This document shows, piece after piece, positions 40,268-49,192 of a DNA stretch of 59,880 nt (the first letter of the stretch is position 1; each line of letters opens with the position of its first letter). Both the position numbers and the translations under genes were made by a program. The DNA is taken from positions 1 through 59,880 of the forward strand of contig CAWDUP010000003.1 in assembly GCA_963805505.1 (NCBI GenBank), read 5' to 3'. Origin of the DNA: JANPBY01 sp963805505 (GTDB lineage Bacteria > Actinomycetota > Actinomycetes > DATJPE01). The notes below the pieces were generated by a model. The model was not told the DNA's origin and made no database searches. It saw only the letters and a list, made by a program, of their open reading frames with translations.

Positions 40268-41320
40268 TCATGTCACGCTCGGAGTAGCGCACCGGGCGAG
40301 CAAGGTGCCCAAACCAGGGTGCAGCAGATCACGCCACGCGGTGTAGCTGTGCCCGCTGCGGGCCTCGAAGATGCGCGCTGTCACACCGAGCTCGACCATC
40401 CGCGCCACGAATGCTCGGTTGTTCTCGAGGTTCTCCTCCCCCTGCCCGACGGTCAAGGACAGGTCCACGTCACGCAGACCGGCGGGGTCGACATGCAGGG
40501 CCGCGACGGCTGCAACCACCTGCGGAAAGTATCGGAACCGGACCTCGTGGGCGTCGTAGGTGGGCAGGAAGAAGGAGCCGGATTGGAGGTGCAGGCCGGC
40601 GAAGGTGCCGGGATGTGTCGCCGCTGCGTGGGCCAGGGACAAGGCCCCGAGGCTCGCGCCAAGGCCAAGGACGTGCGTCACCGGCACGAGCTGGCGAGCC
40701 AGCGGGATCGCCTCCTGAGTCAAGGCGCTTGCGTAGGTGAGGTTTGCGGCATAGGAGAGATTGCGGTCCTCAGGGCGCAACAGGAGGACCCGACACGGCG
40801 GCAGGGTCGTGCCCGCAGCCAGCCAGCCCAGGTAGTCACCGAGGCGAGCGAGCTGCGCATACTCCGGCCCGTCATGAACGACGAGCAGCGGCAGGGGGGC
40901 CTTCGGATCGGTTCCAGGCAGGGCGGTCAGCTCGCCAGAGATCGCCAGCCCCTCAGGACATCCCGGCACCTCGAACTGCGCGGATTCCCACGGTGGCGAC
41001 GTGAACGCGCACCACTCGGGTGGCGCGTACCCGGGGAGCTCCAGCACGGAGTGGTCCCCGAAGACGCCAGCGACCGTCAAGGGGTTCGTGGGATCCAGGA
41101 CGAGCGACTGCGTGCCGTCCTCGGAGCGGACCGAGATCAAGTACTCCAGCCGGTCGACCGGTGGCGGAGGGAGCCTGGCCAGCCAGCCGTTCTCGGTTCG
41201 GGTGAACGCGGGGTCGGCCCCGAAATCGCGCAGGTGGAACCAGACATGGTCAGGTTCGGCTGGGTCGAACTCGTCGGCGGGGATCAGAATGCTGACTTCC
41301 CCGGTTTCTGGATCGACCAT
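40268..41320 (-). CDS. Enterochelin-esterase-like alpha/beta hydrolase
   Basis: A 350-residue protein. Residues about 1-115 are a beta-sandwich like the N-terminal domain of Fes-type esterases (HVWFHLRDFGADPAFTR, DRLEYLISVRSEDG). Residues about 120-350 are an alpha/beta-hydrolase with LLVVHDGPEYAQL, nucleophile region GLGASLGALSLAHAA and catalytic His in RSGHSYTAWRDLL. True Fes cleaves iron-siderophore esters; no siderophore genes are here, so the substrate may be another ester, perhaps one linked to the ATP-grasp product. It lies 45 bp upstream of the second esterase in the same direction. Confidence 0.75.
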   Translation of the reverse strand: MVDPETGEVSILIPADEFDPAEPDHVWFHLRDFGADPAFTRTENGWLARLPPPPVDRLEYLISVRSEDGTQSLVLDPTNPLTVAGVFGDHSVLELPGYAPPEWCAFTSPPWESAQFEVPGCPEGLAISGELTALPGTDPKAPLPLLVVHDGPEYAQLARLGDYLGWLAAGTTLPPCRVLLLRPEDRNLSYAANLTYASALTQEAIPLARQLVPVTHVLGLGASLGALSLAHAAATHPGTFAGLHLQSGSFFLPTYDAHEVRFRYFPQVVAAVAALHVDPAGLRDVDLSLTVGQGEENLENNRAFVARMVELGVTARIFEARSGHSYTAWRDLLHPGLGTLLARCATPSVT

Positions 41321-41346
41321 GACGGTGTGAGGCTAAGGCAGTCCCG

Positions 41347-41904
41347 TTACGGCCGCTCGTCCAGGTCCTGTCCGTCGGCCAGGTCTCCGACCTCGATCAG
41401 GACCAGCTCGTCGCGGTGTTCGGCCAGGTAGGCCCGCGCTCCGCGATCCCCCTGAGCCTTCGCCGCCGCCCCCGCCCAGTGCGTCCTGGCCATCATCACG
41501 GGGTGCCCTCGGACCCCGCCGTAGGTGGCAGCCACCAGCTCTGCGTCGCATGCCAACACTCTGCGAACGGCCGCGCTGGTCAGGCCCACGAGGTCGACCA
41601 GGCTGACGATGACCCGATCGGCGTCGGTCTCCTCGATGGCCGCGAGACCGACGTGCAGCGAGGTCGACATCCCCTCGTCCCAGAGCTCGTTGATGACGAC
41701 ATCAGCGCCATCCACCTCACCGATCCAGGCTCCGAGAACGACGACGATGGGATGACAGCCGGATTCGCCAAGAATGCGCACTGCGCGATCCACCAGGCGC
41801 TCTCCCTCGACCAGGACCGCCGCTTTCGGCCCGCCGAAGCGGCGGCCGGCCCCGGCCGCCAGCACGAGCCCCGCCGTGGGCGGGATACCCCTCTTCTCGC
41901 GCAC
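41347..41904 (-). CDS. MobA-like nucleotidyltransferase (MocA type)
   Basis: A 185-residue NTP transferase. The nucleotide-binding loop is LAAGAGRRFGGPKA, and the metal-binding segment is the DLVGLTSAAV region following DRVIVSLV. Enzymes of this group add CTP or GTP to molybdopterin. Those next to molybdenum hydroxylases are usually cytidylyltransferases, which make the dinucleotide cofactor used by CO dehydrogenase-type enzymes. The gene is divergent from the first molybdenum hydroxylase set (104-bp gap), supporting that role. It is also only 26 bp upstream of the esterase/ATP-grasp run, so it may be co-transcribed with genes of a different function. Confidence 0.78.
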   Translation of the reverse strand: MREKRGIPPTAGLVLAAGAGRRFGGPKAAVLVEGERLVDRAVRILGESGCHPIVVVLGAWIGEVDGADVVINELWDEGMSTSLHVGLAAIEETDADRVIVSLVDLVGLTSAAVRRVLACDAELVAATYGGVRGHPVMMARTHWAGAAAKAQGDRGARAYLAEHRDELVLIEVGDLADGQDLDERP

Positions 41905-42008
41905 GCATCGTCCTTCCCAGCTCGCGTTGCCGGAACGGTAGCGCGCGACAGGGGTACGACCGTAGGGTCCGATGCAGGCAACTCGGGCAGCTCATCTGTG
42001 GAGGAGCG

Positions 42009-42485
42009 ATGGTTCGAATCAGTGTCAACGTCGACGGGGTGCGGCACGAGGACGACGTGGAGGCGAGAACCCTACTCGTGCATTGGCTTCGAGAAAGCGC
42101 CGGTCGCGTCGGCACCCCGGTGGGCTGCGACACCTCCAACTGTGGGTCCTGCACCGTGCTGATCGATGGCCGAAGCGCGAAGTCGTGCAGCGTGCTCGCC
42201 GTGCAGGCTGACGGCGCGCAGATCACGACGATCCAGGGGCTGGCGGACGGAGAGTGGCATCCCGTGCAAACGGCGTTCAAGGAGTGCCACGGCCTTCAGT
42301 GCGGCTATTGCACGCCGGGGATGGTGCTGGCAGCGGTGGATCTGCTGAGTGAGAACCCCGACCCGTCGGAGGAAGAGATTCGGGAGGGCCTGGAAGGGAA
42401 CCTCTGTCGTTGCACGGGTTATCACAACATCGTGAAGTCGGTGGAGCACGCTGCCGTGCTCATGCGGGAAGGCGCAGACCAGTGA
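42009..42485 (+). CDS. Molybdenum hydroxylase small subunit (2x[2Fe-2S], CoxS-like), form II set
   Basis: A 158-residue iron-sulfur subunit. The N-terminal plant-type cluster is held by cysteines in GCDTSNCGSC and a further Cys in AKSC. The C-terminal four-helix cluster is held by CGYC and CRCTGYHNI. It passes electrons from the molybdenum site to FAD. GGAGGAG lies just before ATG 42009. The stop overlaps the large-subunit GTG by 4 bp. Subunit order here is S-L-M, unlike the M-S-L order of the second set. Confidence 0.9.
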   Translation: MVRISVNVDGVRHEDDVEARTLLVHWLRESAGRVGTPVGCDTSNCGSCTVLIDGRSAKSCSVLAVQADGAQITTIQGLADGEWHPVQTAFKECHGLQCGYCTPGMVLAAVDLLSENPDPSEEEIREGLEGNLCRCTGYHNIVKSVEHAAVLMREGADQ

Positions 42486-44854
42486 CCGACGTGGCGGAGC
42501 ACACGAGCGCAATCGGAAGCCCGATCCGACGCAAGGAGGACGCGCGACTGCTGACGGGCACCACCGAGTGGACCGACAACATCACCTTGGCCGGCGAGCT
42601 GCACATGGCCATCGTCCGCAGCCCCCTCGCGCATGCACGTATCAGCCGGCTGGATGTCTCCCCCGCTCTCGACCGCCCCGGCGTCGTCGCCGCCTATGGC
42701 GCTGCTGAGCTCGGTGATCTCAACGCCAAGGTGCTGTGCGTCTGGCCGGTCACCGACGACATCGTGATGCCGGACTTTCCGTCGTTGGCCATCGATGAGG
42801 TTCGCCACGTCGGTGACTGTGTTGCTGTCGTGCTCGCGACCAGCCGTTCGGCGGCGGAGGACGCCTTGGAGTCTGTCGAGGTCGACTACGAGCCGCTTGG
42901 GGCGGTCGTCGATCTCGAAGCGGCCTTGGTCGAAGGTTCGCCGCTCGTCCATGAGTCGGCAGGCACGAATCGGTGCTACACAGCGAAACTGGCCGGTGGT
43001 GACTACGCGGCTGCGAAGGCTAAGGCAGACGTCGTGATCAGCCGGCGTTTCATCCAGCAGCGCCTGATCCCCTCGCCGATGGAACCTCGGGCCGTCGTCG
43101 CCTCACCGATGGGAGCCAGCGGGGAGCTCACGCTCTGGAGCTCGACCCAGATTCCCCATGTCGTTCGCGTCCTGATGGCGCTCTCGACCGGGATCCCCGA
43201 GAACAAGCTGCGCATCGTCGCCCCTGACGTGGGGGGAGGTTTCGGCTCCAAGCTGCAGTTCTATCGCGAAGAAGTCCTGGCCACGGTGCTGGCAAACAAG
43301 CTGGGTCGTCCCGTCCGGTGGACCGAGACGCGCAGCGAGAACATGGTTGCCACCCACCATGGCCGAGGCCAGGTGCAGGACATCGAGATCGCCGCGACCA
43401 GCGATGGAACGATCCTTGGTCTGAAGGTCGACCTGCTCGCGGACATGGGTGCCTACCTCCAGGTCATCACTCCGGGCACCCCCTTGCTTGGGATGTTCAT
43501 GTACAACGGCATCTACAAGATGGAGGCGCTCGACTTCACCTGCACAGGCGTCTTCACGACGAAGACACCGACCGATGCCTATCGAGGTGCGGGACGCCCA
43601 GAGGCGACGTACGCGATCGAACGCATCGTCGACGAACTGGCCCACGAGCTCGGCCGAGAGCCCCTGGAGCTGCGCAAGCAGAACTGGATCACCCATGAGG
43701 AGTTCCCCTACACGACGATCGCCGGGCTCACCTACGACACGGGCAACTATGAGGCGGCAACGGCCAAGGCGGTCGAGCTGTTCGGCTACGAGGATCTGCG
43801 CATAGAACAGCTTGCGAGGCGCGGGGCGCAGGACCCGGTCCAGCTCGGCATCGGCATCTCCACGTTCACCGAGATGTGCGGACTCGCTCCGTCGCGCACG
43901 CTGGGTGCGCTCAAGTACGTGGCCGGGGGTTGGGAGGCATGCACGATCCGAGTACTGCCGACCGGCAAGGTCGAACTGGTGACGGGCACCTCCCCGCACG
44001 GCCAGGGGCACGAGACGGCGTGGAGCCAGATCGCAAGTGACTTCCTGGGCGTGCCTGTCGAGGACATCGAGGTGATCCATGGCGACACCGGACGCGCACC
44101 GTACGGCATGGACACCTACGGCTCACGATCTCTGGCCGTGGGCGGTCAGGCCATCATGTTGGCTGCCGAACGCGTGGTGGAGAAGGCCAAGACCATCGCC
44201 GCGCACCAGCTGGAAGCCAGCGTGTCCGACCTGGAGTTCGTCGATGGGACCTTCCGGGTGGTCGGCGACCCGGAGAAGTCGACGACCATCCAAGCCGTGG
44301 CTTTCGAGGCGTTCACCGCCCACAACCTGCCGGACGGGCTCGAGCCGACGCTGTCCGGTGAGTCGACCGTCGACCCCGCCGACTTCAGCTTCCCGCACGG
44401 GACCCACCTGTGCGCCGTCGAGGTCGACACAGAGACCGGGTCCGTGAAGCTGCGCTCCTACGTCTGCGTCGATGACATCGGGAAGACCATCAACCCCCTG
44501 ATCGTCGAGGGCCAGGTGCATGGAGGCCTCGCTCAAGGGATCGGTCAGGCGCTGTTCGAGGGCGCTGTGTACGACGACGAGGGTCAGCTGCTGACCGCGT
44601 CGCTGGCGGACTATCTCATCCCCAGCGCAGCCGACCTGCCCTCGTTCGTGACCGACCGCACCGAGACCCCTTCGACGACGCATCCGCTCGGAGTCAAGGG
44701 CGTCGGGGAGGCAGGCACGATTGCCTCCACGCCAGCCGTGATCAACGCCGTGGTGGATGCGCTGCGTCCGTTGGGGGTGAACGACGTGCTCATGCCGGCG
44801 TCACCGCAAAACGTCTGGAGAGCCATCCGCGCGGCGAAGGAGGCCCGGTCATGA
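42482..44854 (+). CDS. Form II CoxL-like molybdenum hydroxylase large subunit
   Basis: A 790-residue molybdopterin-binding subunit. The active-site loop reads AYRGAGR (residues 366-372), the form II motif, not the AYxCSFR of genuine CO dehydrogenase; there is no Cys to hold copper. GGGFGSK and KGVGEAG near the C-terminus (catalytic Glu region) bind the cofactor. Form II enzymes are aldehyde-, purine- or other heterocycle-oxidising relatives, and their role in CO oxidation is doubtful. Adjacent kynurenine and aromatic catabolism makes an N-heterocycle substrate possible, but this is inference. GTG 42482 is fixed by the overlap with the small-subunit stop. Confidence 0.87.
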   Translation: MTDVAEHTSAIGSPIRRKEDARLLTGTTEWTDNITLAGELHMAIVRSPLAHARISRLDVSPALDRPGVVAAYGAAELGDLNAKVLCVWPVTDDIVMPDFPSLAIDEVRHVGDCVAVVLATSRSAAEDALESVEVDYEPLGAVVDLEAALVEGSPLVHESAGTNRCYTAKLAGGDYAAAKAKADVVISRRFIQQRLIPSPMEPRAVVASPMGASGELTLWSSTQIPHVVRVLMALSTGIPENKLRIVAPDVGGGFGSKLQFYREEVLATVLANKLGRPVRWTETRSENMVATHHGRGQVQDIEIAATSDGTILGLKVDLLADMGAYLQVITPGTPLLGMFMYNGIYKMEALDFTCTGVFTTKTPTDAYRGAGRPEATYAIERIVDELAHELGREPLELRKQNWITHEEFPYTTIAGLTYDTGNYEAATAKAVELFGYEDLRIEQLARRGAQDPVQLGIGISTFTEMCGLAPSRTLGALKYVAGGWEACTIRVLPTGKVELVTGTSPHGQGHETAWSQIASDFLGVPVEDIEVIHGDTGRAPYGMDTYGSRSLAVGGQAIMLAAERVVEKAKTIAAHQLEASVSDLEFVDGTFRVVGDPEKSTTIQAVAFEAFTAHNLPDGLEPTLSGESTVDPADFSFPHGTHLCAVEVDTETGSVKLRSYVCVDDIGKTINPLIVEGQVHGGLAQGIGQALFEGAVYDDEGQLLTASLADYLIPSAADLPSFVTDRTETPSTTHPLGVKGVGEAGTIASTPAVINAVVDALRPLGVNDVLMPASPQNVWRAIRAAKEARS

Positions 44855-45714
44855 TCCCCGCTGCTTTCGACTACGTCCGTCCGCGGTCGGTTGACGACGC
44901 TGTCGCAGCTCTGGCGGCGGCGGGTGAAGACGCCAAGGTGCTCGGGGGTGGTCAGTCCCTGCTTCCCGTCCTGCGGTTGAGGTTGAACGCGCCAACGGCG
45001 CTCATTGATGTCAGCGCCTTGGAGGAGCTGCGGACGGTCAGCATGGATGGGAACACCCTGGTCATCGGGGCAGGGGTCACGACGCACGACGTGATGCACG
45101 ACGACTTGGTCACCACCCACGCGCCGTTGATCGCGATGGCGGCACGGACGGTTGCTGACCCGGCCATTCGGCACCGCGGCACGTTCGGGGGCTCGGTCGC
45201 GCACGCCGACCCGGCGGGGGACCTCCCGACGGTGGCGCTGGCTCTGGACGCGGAGATGGTCCTCGCCGGCCCGAACGGTCGCCGAAGTGTCGGGGCCAAG
45301 GAGTTCTTCGTCGACTACTTCACCACCGCGTTGGAGGCGGACGAGATCCTCGTAGAGGTCCGGATTCCGTCCATGGCCGACGGCTGGGGCTTCGACTACC
45401 AGAAGTTCCACCGGACCGCTCAGTCATGGGCGATCGTCGGTGTGGCAGCAGCCGTACGACTGGATGGGGACACTATCGCCGAAGCTCGGATCGCCTTGAC
45501 GAACATGGGACCGACGCCGATCCGAGCAGCCTCCGTTGAGGCGGCGCTCGCGGGCAGCGAGTGCTCGGCAGAGACCATCGCCGCGGCTGCGGACTCTGCC
45601 GCCGACGGGACTCGCCCGACTACGGACCAGCACGCCGACCCGGACTATCGGCAACACCTGGCACGTGTCCTCACCAAGCGGGCTGTGTCCGCGGCCGCCG
45701 GCCTGGACTCCTAG
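44851..45714 (+). CDS. Molybdenum hydroxylase FAD subunit (CoxM-like), form II set
   Basis: A 287-residue FAD-binding subunit of the CO dehydrogenase flavoprotein fold. LGGGQSLLPVLRLRL binds the FAD pyrophosphate, and RHRGTFGGSVAHADPAGD is the second FAD motif. It accepts electrons from the iron-sulfur subunit. The ATGA overlap with the large subunit makes a tight three-gene unit. A convergent XdhC-type gene follows after 26 bp. Confidence 0.9.
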   Translation: MIPAAFDYVRPRSVDDAVAALAAAGEDAKVLGGGQSLLPVLRLRLNAPTALIDVSALEELRTVSMDGNTLVIGAGVTTHDVMHDDLVTTHAPLIAMAARTVADPAIRHRGTFGGSVAHADPAGDLPTVALALDAEMVLAGPNGRRSVGAKEFFVDYFTTALEADEILVEVRIPSMADGWGFDYQKFHRTAQSWAIVGVAAAVRLDGDTIAEARIALTNMGPTPIRAASVEAALAGSECSAETIAAAADSAADGTRPTTDQHADPDYRQHLARVLTKRAVSAAAGLDS

Positions 45715-45740
45715 CGGAGCAGCCGTACGGGCACCGAGTT

Positions 45741-46895
45741 CTAACTGGCTGTATCTGCTGGGGCTTCCGGGTCGACGCTAGCGACCGTCGCTGGCGGTGG
45801 GGGTAGATGAATTGGACCGACTCCCTCGGTCAACGACGCCCCGGAGCCACCCCAGCGCACGGAGATGATCTGGGCTGCGATCGAGATGGCCGTCTCCTCC
45901 GGCGTCCGGGCGCCGAGGTCCAGGCCGATGGGGGAATGGATGCGCTCGAGTTCCTGCTCCGTCATCCCTGCGTCCCGCAGCCGGGAAACTCGATCGTCGT
46001 GGGTGCGGCGTGATCCCATGGCCCCGATGAAGGCAGCTGGAGTACGAACCGCCGCCTGAAGGGCAGGGACGTCGAACTTCGGGTCGTGCGTGAGTACGCA
46101 GATCACCGTGCGGGAGTCGACGGGTGCGGCCGCCAACCATCGATGCGGCCAGTCGACCACCACCTCGTCGGCCTCCGGGAACCGCTTAGGTGTCGCGAAC
46201 ACCTCGCGGGCGTCTACGACCGTCACGTGGAAGCCGAGCAGCTTCCCCGCTCGGCACAAGGCTGCCGAGAAGTCGATGGCTCCGAAGACGTACATCCGGG
46301 GGGGTGGGGCGAACGACGCAACAAACACCTCGAGCCCGGAGCCGAGGCGCTCGCCGTCTGGCCCGTAGTGCAGGAAACCTGTGGTTCCGGATTCGAGCAA
46401 CCCTCGTGCGTCCGCTCCGACGCTGTGGTCCAGGCGTTCGGTGCCAAGGCTGCCTTCGAGCGAGTCGGCGCGAACGACCAGATGGCGCCCGACGTGTGCG
46501 GGACCACGAATCACGGTCGCCACGGCGACGGGCTGCTCCGACTCGATGCTGGCTGCGATGCCCGTCAGCTCCGGCCAGCTGCGCTGCGAGACCTGTTCAA
46601 CGAAGACCTCGAGGATTCCTCCGCAGGTCAGGCCGACGGCGAAAGCGTCGTCATCGCTGACCCCGTAGGTCTCGAGTACGGGGACGCCGGATGTCAGCAC
46701 CTGGGTCCCCAGCTCGTAGAGCGCGCCCTCGACGCACCCGCCGCTGACCGAGCCGATCGCCTCGCCGGCGGACGTCACGACCATGGACGCGCCGGCCGGG
46801 CGAGGGGCCGACCGCCAGGTTCGCACCACGGTCGCCATAGCCGCGGTCTGCCCCTGCTCGGTCGCGGCAACGAGAGCGTTCAGAACTTCGCGCAT
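45741..46895 (-). CDS. XdhC/CoxI-family molybdenum cofactor chaperone
   Basis: A 384-residue protein. The N-terminal XdhC_CoxI domain has GEAIGSVSGGCVEGALYE with the conserved Cys. A middle region of about 130 residues follows, and the C-terminal Rossmann part ends AAFIGAMGSRRTHDDR and IGLDLGARTPEETAISIAAQII. XdhC proteins bind the molybdenum cofactor, promote its sulfuration and deliver it to the hydroxylase. It is convergent with the form II set and divergent from coxG, lying between the two sets, so it may serve either. Confidence 0.85.
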   Translation of the reverse strand: MREVLNALVAATEQGQTAAMATVVRTWRSAPRPAGASMVVTSAGEAIGSVSGGCVEGALYELGTQVLTSGVPVLETYGVSDDDAFAVGLTCGGILEVFVEQVSQRSWPELTGIAASIESEQPVAVATVIRGPAHVGRHLVVRADSLEGSLGTERLDHSVGADARGLLESGTTGFLHYGPDGERLGSGLEVFVASFAPPPRMYVFGAIDFSAALCRAGKLLGFHVTVVDAREVFATPKRFPEADEVVVDWPHRWLAAAPVDSRTVICVLTHDPKFDVPALQAAVRTPAAFIGAMGSRRTHDDRVSRLRDAGMTEQELERIHSPIGLDLGARTPEETAISIAAQIISVRWGGSGASLTEGVGPIHLPPPPATVASVDPEAPADTAS

Positions 46896-47030
46896 ACACC
46901 CATCATCACCCCCTCGGTGTGCCTGCGCAGCGGCGCGGCGCCGGTTTCGCAGCGAGGTAGCCGGAATGCGCTGGGCGTACTAGCGTCATGAGAGATGCGC
47001 GGCAGCGGCCGAGCGCAGTAGGGGAGTGGC

Positions 47031-47690
47031 ATGGAACTGCAGAACTCGTTCACCGTCCCGTCCGACGTGGAAACGGCGTGGGCAACCCTGCTGGACGTCG
47101 AGACCGTCGCCCCGTGCATGCCTGGCGCCACGCTGGAGTCCGTCGATGGGGACGAGATGACCGGCAAGGTGAAGGTCAAGCTGGGGCCAGTCAGCATGAC
47201 CTACGGCGGTACGGCGAAGTTCGTGAGCAAGGACGAAGCGACCCACACGGCGGTGATCGAGGGGACCGGCAAGGAGTCGCGGGGGACGGGCACGGCTATG
47301 GCGCACGTGACAACCACGCTGGTCTCCGAAGGCGCTGAGCTGACTCGGGTCGACGTCACAACCGACCTGACCATCACCGGCAAGGCGGCCCAGTTCGGCC
47401 GCGGGGTCATGCAGGACGTAGCGGGGCGGATCATCGATCAGTTCGCCGCCAACTTGGCAACGGTGATGAGTTCCTCGGACGCTGGCGCCAGGTCAGACGA
47501 CCTGCCGGAGCCGACCAGCGCGGACACCGGCGCCACGATGGCTCCGGTGTCGCCGATACGACCTGCGGACCAGGAGAGCATCGACCTGCTCGGGACTGCA
47601 GGGGCTCCCGTGCTGAAGCGCGCGGCCCCCGTCCTGGCCGGTCTGGTGATCTTGAGCCTCATCGTCTGGATCTTCCGGCGGCGTCGATGA
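47031..47690 (+). CDS. coxG: CoxG-type SRPBCC protein with C-terminal membrane anchor
   Basis: A 219-residue protein. Residues 1-145 form the SRPBCC/CoxG domain (SFTVPSDVETAWATLLDVE, MPGATLESVDGDEMTGKVKV, and FGRGVMQDVAGRIIDQFA). A Pro/Ser/Ala linker follows, and the last 30 residues are one transmembrane helix ending in four arginines. In CO dehydrogenase systems CoxG anchors the enzyme to the membrane and takes part in quinone transfer. It stands 105 bp before coxM and probably belongs to that transcript. GGGGAG upstream of ATG 47031 supports the start. Confidence 0.88.
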   Translation: MELQNSFTVPSDVETAWATLLDVETVAPCMPGATLESVDGDEMTGKVKVKLGPVSMTYGGTAKFVSKDEATHTAVIEGTGKESRGTGTAMAHVTTTLVSEGAELTRVDVTTDLTITGKAAQFGRGVMQDVAGRIIDQFAANLATVMSSSDAGARSDDLPEPTSADTGATMAPVSPIRPADQESIDLLGTAGAPVLKRAAPVLAGLVILSLIVWIFRRRR

Positions 47691-47795
47691 GGTGAGGGCG
47701 CGGTCGGCCGGACAGGCGACCGGGTGAGGTGCCCGACTTGCGAGCTTGCTCATGGGGGAAACAGTTCGTATCCATCCCGATGAAGAGGCAGGAAC

Positions 47796-48665
47796 ATGCA
47801 GACACCGGCACCCGTGGATTACGCCAAGGCGACCTCAGTGGACCACGCGATCGGGCTGCTCGAGCAGCATGGCGAGGAGGCGCGGCTGATAGCCGGTGGA
47901 CACAGCCTCATCCCCATGATGCGGCTGCGGCTGGCCCGTCCAGAGTTCCTCGTCGACATCAACGATCTTGCTGATCTCAAAGGTATTTCGGTGCAGGGGG
48001 ACGAGATCGTCATCGGGGCGATGGTCAGGCACGCGGAAGTTCTCGCTTCTCCGATCCTGGCCGAGCACTACCGGATCTTTGCGGAGGCGGAGAAGGTCAT
48101 CGCTGACCCGATCGTGCGCAATCGAGGCACGATCGGCGGGTCGATGTGTCAGGCCGATCCGTCAGAGGACCTGTCGGCGGTAGGGGCGGCGCTCAAGGGC
48201 ACCGTGGTCATCCGAGGATCCGACGGTGAACGGACGATCCCCATCCGGGAGCTGCATCGCGGACCCTACGAGACGGCCGTGGCCCCTGCGGAGATCCTCA
48301 CCGAGGTGCGCTTCCCGATCAGGCCGGGGGCAGGCAGTGCCTATGAGAAGGTCGAGCGACGAGTCGGTGACTGGCCAGTCGCGTCAGCGGGCGCCTACGT
48401 AGTCATCACCGATGGCACGGTGAGTGACTGTGGAATCGGCTTGACCGCTGTTGGCGCCGACCACTTCTGTGCTCCAGGGGCGGAGGAGTCGCTCATCGGG
48501 CGCGAGCCGACTGAGGACAACCTCTCCGCAGCTGCTCGGTTGGCTTCGGAGTCGTGCACCCCCTACGCCGATCAGCGCGGACCGGTGGACTACAAGCGGC
48601 ATCTTGCGTTCGAACTGTCCCTGCGTGCGCTGCGGCGCTCAGCCCAAGCCAGCCAAGGAGCCTGA
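47796..48665 (+). CDS. coxM: CO dehydrogenase FAD subunit
   Basis: A 289-residue flavoprotein subunit of CO dehydrogenase. AGGHSLIPMMRLRL is the first FAD motif and NRGTIGGSMCQADPSED the second. It passes electrons from the iron-sulfur subunit to the quinone pool. The order M-S-L that follows is standard for form I CO dehydrogenase, and the adjacent large subunit has the form I loop. AGGCAGG lies before ATG 47796. The small subunit starts 2 bases after its stop. Confidence 0.93.
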   Translation: MQTPAPVDYAKATSVDHAIGLLEQHGEEARLIAGGHSLIPMMRLRLARPEFLVDINDLADLKGISVQGDEIVIGAMVRHAEVLASPILAEHYRIFAEAEKVIADPIVRNRGTIGGSMCQADPSEDLSAVGAALKGTVVIRGSDGERTIPIRELHRGPYETAVAPAEILTEVRFPIRPGAGSAYEKVERRVGDWPVASAGAYVVITDGTVSDCGIGLTAVGADHFCAPGAEESLIGREPTEDNLSAAARLASESCTPYADQRGPVDYKRHLAFELSLRALRRSAQASQGA

Positions 48666-48667
48666 TC

Positions 48668-49192
48668 ATGCAGGTCACGATGACGGTCAACGGGACCGAG
48701 CACACCCGAGACATCGAGCCTCGAATGCTGCTGGTGCACTTCATTCGCGACGAGCTGCTCATGCGTGGCACGCACTGGGGCTGCGACACCTCGAACTGTG
48801 GCACCTGCGTGCTGTGGCTCGACGGCGAGCCGGTCAAGAGCTGCACCGTGCTTGCCGTGATGGCTGATGGACGCACGGTGCGCACCGTCGAGGACCTTGC
48901 GTCGGGGGCTGAGCTCGATCCGGTGCAGCAGGGCTTCATGGCCTGCCACGGCCTGCAGTGCGGATTCTGCACTCCAGGGATGATGATGACCGCTCGTTGG
49001 CTGCTCGATCACAACCCCAAGCCGTCCGAGGGAGAGATCCGCGAGGCCATCTCAGGCCAGCTGTGCAGGTGCACCGGCTACAAGAACATCGTGGAGTCCG
49101 TCCAGTGGGCAGCGGAGCATCCGGCCGGGTCGTCCGGAGACGAAGGCCCTGCAGCCGATAGTTCTGTCGAGACCAGTGAGGTGACGGCATGA
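48668..49192 (+). CDS. coxS: CO dehydrogenase iron-sulfur subunit
   Basis: A 174-residue subunit carrying two [2Fe-2S] clusters: N-terminal ligands in GCDTSNCGTC and VKSC, C-terminal ligands in CGFC and CRCTGYKNI. It links the molybdenum-copper site to FAD. The C-terminal 25 residues are Ser/Glu-rich and extend beyond the form II paralogue at 42009. ATG 48668 overlaps AAGGAG spacing typical of the cluster. The stop overlaps the coxL ATG (ATGA). Confidence 0.93.
   Translation: MQVTMTVNGTEHTRDIEPRMLLVHFIRDELLMRGTHWGCDTSNCGTCVLWLDGEPVKSCTVLAVMADGRTVRTVEDLASGAELDPVQQGFMACHGLQCGFCTPGMMMTARWLLDHNPKPSEGEIREAISGQLCRCTGYKNIVESVQWAAEHPAGSSGDEGPAADSSVETSEVTA

Noticed and set aside
40268..41320. Siderophore esterase of an iron-uptake locus
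   Set aside because: The fold matches Fes-like esterases, but no siderophore synthesis, transport or iron-regulator site was found nearby.
39857..41431. A 524-residue plus-strand open frame
   Set aside because: It crosses two minus-strand esterase genes with clear catalytic motifs and has no recognisable domain of its own.
42482..44854. A second genuine CO dehydrogenase large subunit
   Set aside because: The active-site loop is AYRGAGR without the copper-binding Cys, so it is a form II relative.
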